NCBI RefSeq assembly: GCF_006402735.1 | Contig: NZ_CP017174.1 | Coordinates: forward strand, 2,793,001 to 2,857,000 | Direction of reading: 5' to 3' | Source of the DNA: Myxococcus xanthus | GTDB lineage: Bacteria > Myxococcota > Myxococcia > Myxococcales > Myxococcaceae | DNA: 64,000 nt | Part shown: in pieces, positions 59,105 to 64,000 of the stretch | Position numbering within the stretch: the first letter of the stretch is position 1 | Layout of the letters: each line of letters begins with the position of its first letter | Notes under the pieces: generated by a model | Seen by the model: only the letters and a program-made list of their open reading frames with translations | Told to the model about the DNA's origin: nothing | Database searches by the model: none | Translations under genes and position numbers: made by a program

Positions 59105-60658
59105 CTACAGCTCGTCGAGGAACTCGTCGTTGTACGTGTAGCGGGACAGCCGCTTCACGAGCGCCTCCATGGCCTCCACCGGCTTCACGGAGAAGAGCAT
59201 CTGCCGCAGCTTCTTCACCTTCTCGTACTCGCGCAGGGTGAAGAGCTTCTCCTCCTTGCGCGTGCCGGACTGGGCGATGTTGACGGCCGGGAAGACGCGC
59301 TTCTCCGCCAGGAGCCGGTCCAGGGTGACCTCGGAGTTACCCGTTCCCTTGAACTCCTCGAAGATGACCTCGTCCATGCGGCTGCCGGTGTCGATGAGCG
59401 CCGTGCCGATGATGGTCAGCGAGCCGGCTTCCTCCGTCGCGCGGGCGGCGCCGAAGATGCGCTTGGGGCGCTCCAGGGCGCGGCTGTCCACGCCGCCGGA
59501 CATGGTGCGGCCGGAGTTGTCGACCTCCTTGTTGAAGGCGCGGGCCAGACGCGTAATCGAGTCCAGGAGGATGACCACGTCCTTGCCCGACTCCACCAGC
59601 CGGCGCGCGCGCTCCAGGGCCAGCTCCGCCACCTTGAGGTGGTCCGCGGTGGGGCGGTCGGAGCTGGAGGCCAGCACCTCCGCCTTGATGCTCCGCCGCA
59701 TGTCCGTCACTTCTTCCGGACGCTCGTCGATGAGCACCACCATGACGTGGCACTCCGGGTGGTTGGAGAGGATGGCCTGGGCGACGCGCTGGAGCATGAT
59801 GGTCTTGCCCGTCTTCGGCGGGGCGACGATGAGCGCGCGCTGCCCCTTGCCAATGGGCGAGATGAGGTCCAGCACCCGGGTCACCATCTCCTTGTGACCG
59901 TTCTCCAGCTTGAGCCGCTCGGTGGGGTCCACCGACGTCAGGTCCGCGAAGTGCGGCAGCCGCGGCGCGCCCTCAAGCGGCCGGCCGTCCACCGTGTCCA
60001 CCTTCTGGATGACGCCCTTCTGGCCCCGCATCTGCGCGAAGGCGGTGATGTACTGGCCCTGCCGCAGCCGCAGCTTCTGGACCAGGTTCTTGGGCAGCTC
60101 CGGGTCGTCCGGCGCCGCCAGCAGGTTGCGCTTGAGCTGGCGCAGGAAGGCGTTGGGGCCCTTGGCCTCCGTGTCCAGCACACCCTCCACCGGAGACAGG
60201 TTCGCCTGCTGCGAGGCCTGCTGGCCGCCGCCCCCGTGCTGCGCGTGGCGCGCGTGCTGCTGGCCCCCGCCGCCGTGCGCCGGCTGCGGTTGTGGCTGCT
60301 GTTGCTGTTGTTGCTGCGCCTGCCGCTGGCGGTGCTGCTCCAGCTCCTGCGGCGTGAGGAAGACCTGGACCTGCTGGCCGTCCGCTCCCGGCTGCATCCG
60401 GTAGGCCTGGCCGTCCGGGGTGAAGAGGACCTGCGCGCCACGGCGACGGCGCCGACGGCGGCGGCGGCGGCCGGTGGCCTGGCCGGGCTGCCCGGGGGCG
60501 CCACCCTGTGCGCCACCTGCGCCGGAATCACCGTCGTCGGGCCCCTCGTCGTCGCCCTCGTCGCCACCGTCATCGTCCGGCTCGGGCGGCGCCACGGCGC
60601 GGGCGGCGGGAACAGGGGGGGCATCACGTGGGTCGCGGTTATCGGGGTTTTCGCTCAT
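59105..60658 (-). CDS. rho: Transcription termination factor Rho with disordered N-terminal insertion
   Basis: A 517-residue Rho. The helicase core is intact: RNA-binding strand region (GVLDTEAKGPNAFLRQLKRN, RQGQYITAFAQMRGQKG), Walker A APPKTGKTIML (279-289), VVLIDERPEEVTDMRRS and the Q/R-loop stretch MSGGVDSRALERPKRIFGAAR. The N-terminal helical domain of E. coli Rho is not seen: residues 1-155 are Asp/Gly/Pro-rich, hold ten consecutive Arg (64-73) and Gln runs. Such basic insertions occur in some Rho proteins and raise RNA affinity. The ATG at 60658 was chosen; the upstream open frame lacks features. Confidence 0.93.
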   Translation of the reverse strand: MSENPDNRDPRDAPPVPAARAVAPPEPDDDGGDEGDDEGPDDGDSGAGGAQGGAPGQPGQATGRRRRRRRRRRGAQVLFTPDGQAYRMQPGADGQQVQVFLTPQELEQHRQRQAQQQQQQQPQPQPAHGGGGQQHARHAQHGGGGQQASQQANLSPVEGVLDTEAKGPNAFLRQLKRNLLAAPDDPELPKNLVQKLRLRQGQYITAFAQMRGQKGVIQKVDTVDGRPLEGAPRLPHFADLTSVDPTERLKLENGHKEMVTRVLDLISPIGKGQRALIVAPPKTGKTIMLQRVAQAILSNHPECHVMVVLIDERPEEVTDMRRSIKAEVLASSSDRPTADHLKVAELALERARRLVESGKDVVILLDSITRLARAFNKEVDNSGRTMSGGVDSRALERPKRIFGAARATEEAGSLTIIGTALIDTGSRMDEVIFEEFKGTGNSEVTLDRLLAEKRVFPAVNIAQSGTRKEEKLFTLREYEKVKKLRQMLFSVKPVEAMEALVKRLSRYTYNDEFLDEL

Positions 60659-60924
60659 GAAAGTTCCAGACTGTGTGCGCCCCGGGCGGCCGCTCCAGGA
60701 GGAGGGCGGGGACGCAAGGTGACTCAGGCCGTGGGACAGGAAGCGGACGCGGGGCCCTGGTGACGAGCAGGCCGAACCGCCGTTTCCTGGAGCACCCTGG
60801 CGGCCCAAAGCCGTCCGGGGTGCAGAGGTAACAGTAACAGAGGCCGGGGACGGCGCCGCCGCTTTTTTCGCGCGGTGTCGTCCGGCCGACCCCCACCTGC
60901 TGATTCAGGGCCGCCACCAGGACC

Positions 60925-63402
60925 TCAGCGGACGGTCAACTGGAAGGGCATCATCGCCTTCACGCCCGGCTGGAGCAACATCAGGTTTAGGCCAGCCGAG
61001 CGGGCCAGCGCCCGAAGGGACTCGGGCAGGGCGGGCTCTGGCGCGGGCAGCAGGGACATCGCCGCGCGCACCCCGGGCTCACCGCCCAGCGCGGAGAAGA
61101 AGCCCCGCGCCTCGCCCATCACCACCAGGTCCAGCTCCTCGTCCGGAGGGATTCCGGCCCGCATCCGCGCGGAGTCCACCGCTTCCAGCAGGCCGCCCAG
61201 CTTGTCCACCAGGCCGCGAGCGAGCGCGTCCTGGCCGCTCCACACCCGGCCCCGGGCGACCTCGTCCACCTTCGCCTTGTCCATCTTCCGCCGCAGCGCC
61301 ACCTGGGTGATGAAGCTGTCATAGGACGCGTCTGCCCACGCCTGGGCCGCCTGCTGCTCCTCCGGCGTCCAGGGGCGCCACACGTCCAGGATGTCCGCCA
61401 GCGGCGCACGGGTCAGGCTCTCCTGGTGCACGCCCAACAGTCCGCCGAGCAGGCCCTCGACGGCGGGCTTGATGTAGAAGACGCCGATGCTGCCCGTCAG
61501 CGTGGTGGGCAGGGCGAACACCTCATGCGCGCCAATGGCGGCGTAGTAGCCGCCGGACGCAGCCATGTCCCCCATGGAGGCGATGACGGGCTTGTGCCTG
61601 GCCGCCTCCATCACGGCTTCGTACATCAGGTGGGACGCCAGCACCTCGCCGCCGCCCGAGTCCACGCGCACGACGATGGCCGCCACGCTCGGGTCCGACT
61701 GCGCCTGCTCCAGCGCGCGAATCACCGTCTCCGCGCCCGCGAGGCGGCTGAAGCCCAGCGGGTCCTCGCGGCTGCGGCCGCCGATGATGTCGCCCAGCAC
61801 CGGCACCACGGCGATGCGGCGCCGGCGGGCCCAGCGGCCATCGCGTTCGTCACGCGGCGCGTAGGTGGCGCTGAAGCGTCCGCCCGGCACCAGCTCCGCC
61901 ACCTTCTTGTCCAGCTCCGTCGAGGAGATGATGCCGTCCATCAACCCCAGCTCCACCGCGCTCTTCGGGTGGGGCAGGCCCAGGTCCCACAGCGCGTGCA
62001 GCCGCTCCACGGGCACCTTGCGGCCTTCCTGCACAGCCTTCTCGTAGACGGCCACCTCCGTGTCCAGGTAGGCGTTCGTGGACTCCAGGGACGCGTCGCT
62101 GGGCTCGGTGCGGGAGAGCTGCTCGGGCGCCGTCTTGAAGCGGCCCACCCGCGCCACGTCCCAGTGCACGCCCAGCTTCTCCATCGTCCCGCCGTACGTC
62201 TGGAGGTGCACGGCCAGGCCGTTGATGTAGAGAATCGATTCCTGCAGCGCGTAGATGCGGTCCGCCGCCGACGCGACGAAGTAGCCCAGGTCGTCCGTGG
62301 ACAGCACCACCGCCATCACCCGCTTGCCGGACGCGCGCAGCCGCAGCAGCGCCTGACGCAGCTCCTCCGCCTTGCCCCATCCCACCCCGGGCAGGCTCTC
62401 CATCTTCAACACCACGCCGGCCAGCCGGTCGTCCTGGGTGGCCAGGTCCAGCCACCGCGTCAGCCGCAGGTATGGGTCCGCCTCGCTGACGCCCAGCCAG
62501 GAGAGGACGGGGCTGGTGCCTCCGCTCAATGCGTCATTCAAGTCCAGCAGCGTCACCACGCCGCCGCGCGGCGCGATGGAGCGGTAGGTCTCCGACGACA
62601 GGCGCACCGCCACCAGGTGGTCCAACCCCGCGTTCGTCCCGCCCGCCGCGTAGGTGAGGCCCAGGTGCGAGGTGTCCACCGTGGCCGCCACCTGGAGCGC
62701 GATGGGCACCCCGGAGGTGAAGCCGTGCGACACGCCCGCGCCCAGGCGGAGGCCCGGAATCACCTCCGCGTGGACGGTGTACGTCGCCTGGCCCTGGCGG
62801 AAGGCGCCCTCGGAGAAGAGCCAGTCCACGCCCAGCGTGTAGCGCTCATCCAGCGGGCGCACACCCAGGCCCAGGTTGTACTGCCGCTTCAGCGCCAGCG
62901 TGCCCTCCGAGGGGGCGTTGACGTCGCGCACCACCGCGCCCAGTGACAGCGCCCGCAGGGGGCGCGCCGTGAGGCCCACGTCGAAGGTGTCCAGCGCGTC
63001 GATGTCCCGGTTGGATGAACCGTAGGAGTGCCACGAACCGCCCAACTGCAGCGCGCCCGTGCCCAGGGAGAGCCCCAGCGACGTGCGGCGGTAGTCCGGC
63101 TCCGCCCGTCCGCGAATCCACTCCATGGAGCCGCCCAGGCCCAGTCCGAGCAGGCGCGTGGCCAGGAAGACGCCGTCTCCCAGGCCGTCATGCACGAGGT
63201 TGCGCTCGTGCAGGTAGAAGAGCTGACTGCCGTTGACGAAGCCCAGGCCCGCGGGGTTGAGCGACAGGGCGGTGGCTTCATCCACCAGCGCGGCGCCCGT
63301 GGGCGGCAGCGTCAGCCCCCGGGAGGGCAGGGCGGGCCGGCTGAGGACACTCGTCTGGGCGAGCGCGAGGCTGGGGAGGAGCAGGAGGGCGAGCAGGCGC
63401 AT
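60925..63402 (-). CDS. sppA: SppA-family peptidase fused to an N-terminal outer-membrane-barrel-like domain
   Basis: An 825-residue protein with signal peptide (LLALLLLPSLALAQ). Residues 30-270 resemble PorV/FadL-type barrel proteins (LVDEATALSLNPAGLGF is the diagnostic N-terminal segment, followed by repeated amphipathic strands with ALSLGAVVRDV). Residues 280-800 are a tandem SppA: K423 (RVGRFKTAPEQLSRTEPSD) is the predicted general base and S638 (TLTGSIGVF) the nucleophile, with ASGGYYAA near 615. SppA cuts signal peptides in the inner membrane in E. coli; the barrel-like module is not part of that protein. The ATG at 63402 fits the signal peptide. Confidence 0.85.
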   Translation of the reverse strand: MRLLALLLLPSLALAQTSVLSRPALPSRGLTLPPTGAALVDEATALSLNPAGLGFVNGSQLFYLHERNLVHDGLGDGVFLATRLLGLGLGGSMEWIRGRAEPDYRRTSLGLSLGTGALQLGGSWHSYGSSNRDIDALDTFDVGLTARPLRALSLGAVVRDVNAPSEGTLALKRQYNLGLGVRPLDERYTLGVDWLFSEGAFRQGQATYTVHAEVIPGLRLGAGVSHGFTSGVPIALQVAATVDTSHLGLTYAAGGTNAGLDHLVAVRLSSETYRSIAPRGGVVTLLDLNDALSGGTSPVLSWLGVSEADPYLRLTRWLDLATQDDRLAGVVLKMESLPGVGWGKAEELRQALLRLRASGKRVMAVVLSTDDLGYFVASAADRIYALQESILYINGLAVHLQTYGGTMEKLGVHWDVARVGRFKTAPEQLSRTEPSDASLESTNAYLDTEVAVYEKAVQEGRKVPVERLHALWDLGLPHPKSAVELGLMDGIISSTELDKKVAELVPGGRFSATYAPRDERDGRWARRRRIAVVPVLGDIIGGRSREDPLGFSRLAGAETVIRALEQAQSDPSVAAIVVRVDSGGGEVLASHLMYEAVMEAARHKPVIASMGDMAASGGYYAAIGAHEVFALPTTLTGSIGVFYIKPAVEGLLGGLLGVHQESLTRAPLADILDVWRPWTPEEQQAAQAWADASYDSFITQVALRRKMDKAKVDEVARGRVWSGQDALARGLVDKLGGLLEAVDSARMRAGIPPDEELDLVVMGEARGFFSALGGEPGVRAAMSLLPAPEPALPESLRALARSAGLNLMLLQPGVKAMMPFQLTVR

Positions 63403-63450
63403 ACGCCCCGGGACTCTAGGCAACAGCCGTCCCGGGACAAGCGCTCAGCG

Positions 63451-64000
63451 CTACCAGTCCTCGGTTCCGGACACACCGTCGAGCGGGTCGTCGCTGGGCT
63501 TGCTCTTCTTGTCCTGCGCCTTGCCACGGCCGCCCCGGTCCTCCGACGACCAGTCTTCCATGCCACCGCGGTTGTCCAGCGGGTCCCGGCTCTTGGTCAC
63601 CTTCTCGCCGATGCTGTTCACCAGGTGGTTCACCACTCGCTCCATCTCCTGCTTCAGCTGGCCGAACTCGTCGCCCTGGACGGCCATGCGCCGCCCCGCC
63701 AGCCTCTGACCGGTGCGCGCGTCGTAGTAGCCCAGCGTCAGGTCGGTGCCCTCTCCATTGGCGCGAAGGGTGCCCACCATGACCCGCTCCAGCCCCAGCG
63801 ACTGCGCCATGGCCGCCACGCCAGACGCCTTCTCGCCGGCGCGGTTCACCTCGCCCGCCACCCGGTCCAACTGCGCGTCGTAGGCCTTGTACGCAGAGGT
63901 AGGCACCAGCTTGGCGGTGACTTCGGCGTCGTCGGTGGCCACCTCCATGAGCTGCCCGTACTGCCGGAAGCCCGGACGCTCCAAGCGCAGCAGGTGCTTG
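63451..64000 (-). CDS. Envelope-type protein, N-terminus outside the window
   Basis: About 183 residues of an ORF that stays open to the right edge; the codons before the first start-like TTG continue in frame (KHLLRL), so the start lies outside. An Ala/Glu/Leu-rich part leads to LGLERVMVGTLRANGEGTDLTL and YYDARTGQRLAGRRMAVQGDEF, a pattern seen in caspase-like/TPR and peptidoglycan-associated lipoproteins of myxobacteria. The C-terminus is Ser/Lys/Asp-rich with two copies of DPLDxxxGxEDW. It ends 48 bp before sppA in the same direction. The function is unknown. Confidence 0.7.
   Translation of the reverse strand, partial: KHLLRLERPGFRQYGQLMEVATDDAEVTAKLVPTSAYKAYDAQLDRVAGEVNRAGEKASGVAAMAQSLGLERVMVGTLRANGEGTDLTLGYYDARTGQRLAGRRMAVQGDEFGQLKQEMERVVNHLVNSIGEKVTKSRDPLDNRGGMEDWSSEDRGGRGKAQDKKSKPSDDPLDGVSGTEDW

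Noticed and set aside
60659..60924. Promoter, riboswitch or small gene in the gap between sppA and rho
   Set aside because: The region is G/C-rich with one GGCGCCGCCGC-TTTTTT stretch, but I see no clear stem for it, no consensus promoter and no ORF with a ribosome site.

Overview
The window is about 70% G+C. Its genes show strong third-position G/C bias, and its gene content includes a non-flagellar type III secretion (T3SS) locus of the kind found in Myxococcales. With the GTG/TTG starts, the large lipoprotein and TPR repertoire and an EAL protein, this points to a chromosomal segment from Myxococcus or a close relative. No tRNA, rRNA, IS element, CRISPR array or replication origin was seen.

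Layout. (1) 1-7084: a secreted zinc-protease/beta-propeller protein cut off at the left edge, a LVIVD-repeat lipoprotein, an EAL phosphodiesterase and a repeat-bearing secreted protein. (2) 7112-14272: a minus-strand operon encoding a GbsR/MarR-like regulator, a LolD/MacB-type ATPase, two FtsX-type permeases, a LolA-like periplasmic protein and an outer-membrane barrel. It has a palindromic operator over its -35 box at one end and a hairpin terminator at the other. (3) 15293-39728: the T3SS locus. (4) 39942-51755: FHA and TPR proteins, small barrels, an RDD protein, a nucleotide-translocase-like/HEAT/cNMP fusion, a degenerate 5'-nucleotidase and a second gluzincin lipoprotein. (5) 51831-59052: SpoIIM, a pyrophosphatase and the conserved DUF58/MoxR/DUF4350/DUF4129 set. 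(6) 59105-64000: a Rho factor with a disordered arginine/glutamine-rich N-terminus, an SppA fused to an outer-membrane-barrel-like domain, and a partial gene.

The T3SS locus holds an inner rod (sctI), inner ring lipoprotein (sctJ), a FliG-like protein in the sctK position, stator (sctL), ATPase (sctN), stalk (sctO), ruler (sctP), C-ring (sctQ) and the whole export gate (fliO-like, sctR, sctS, sctT, sctU, sctV). I see no secretin and no conventional sctD. Retained flagellar traits are FliO, a stand-alone FlhB C-terminal domain and the FliG-like protein. The locus has its own FliA/WhiG-type sigma factor, and exact GCCGATAA -10 elements lie upstream of two of its genes.

The most interesting parts are a pair of identical 74-residue needle-like proteins carried on about 400-bp near-identical direct repeats, a putative secreted protein with a metal-induced autocleavage (MIIA/DUF1521) domain and an intact GDPHVD site between those repeats, and four paralogous SycD-like TPR chaperones placed next to candidate substrates. 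Myxococcus T3SS-like machinery has been described as needle-less, so the 74-residue proteins deserve a direct test.
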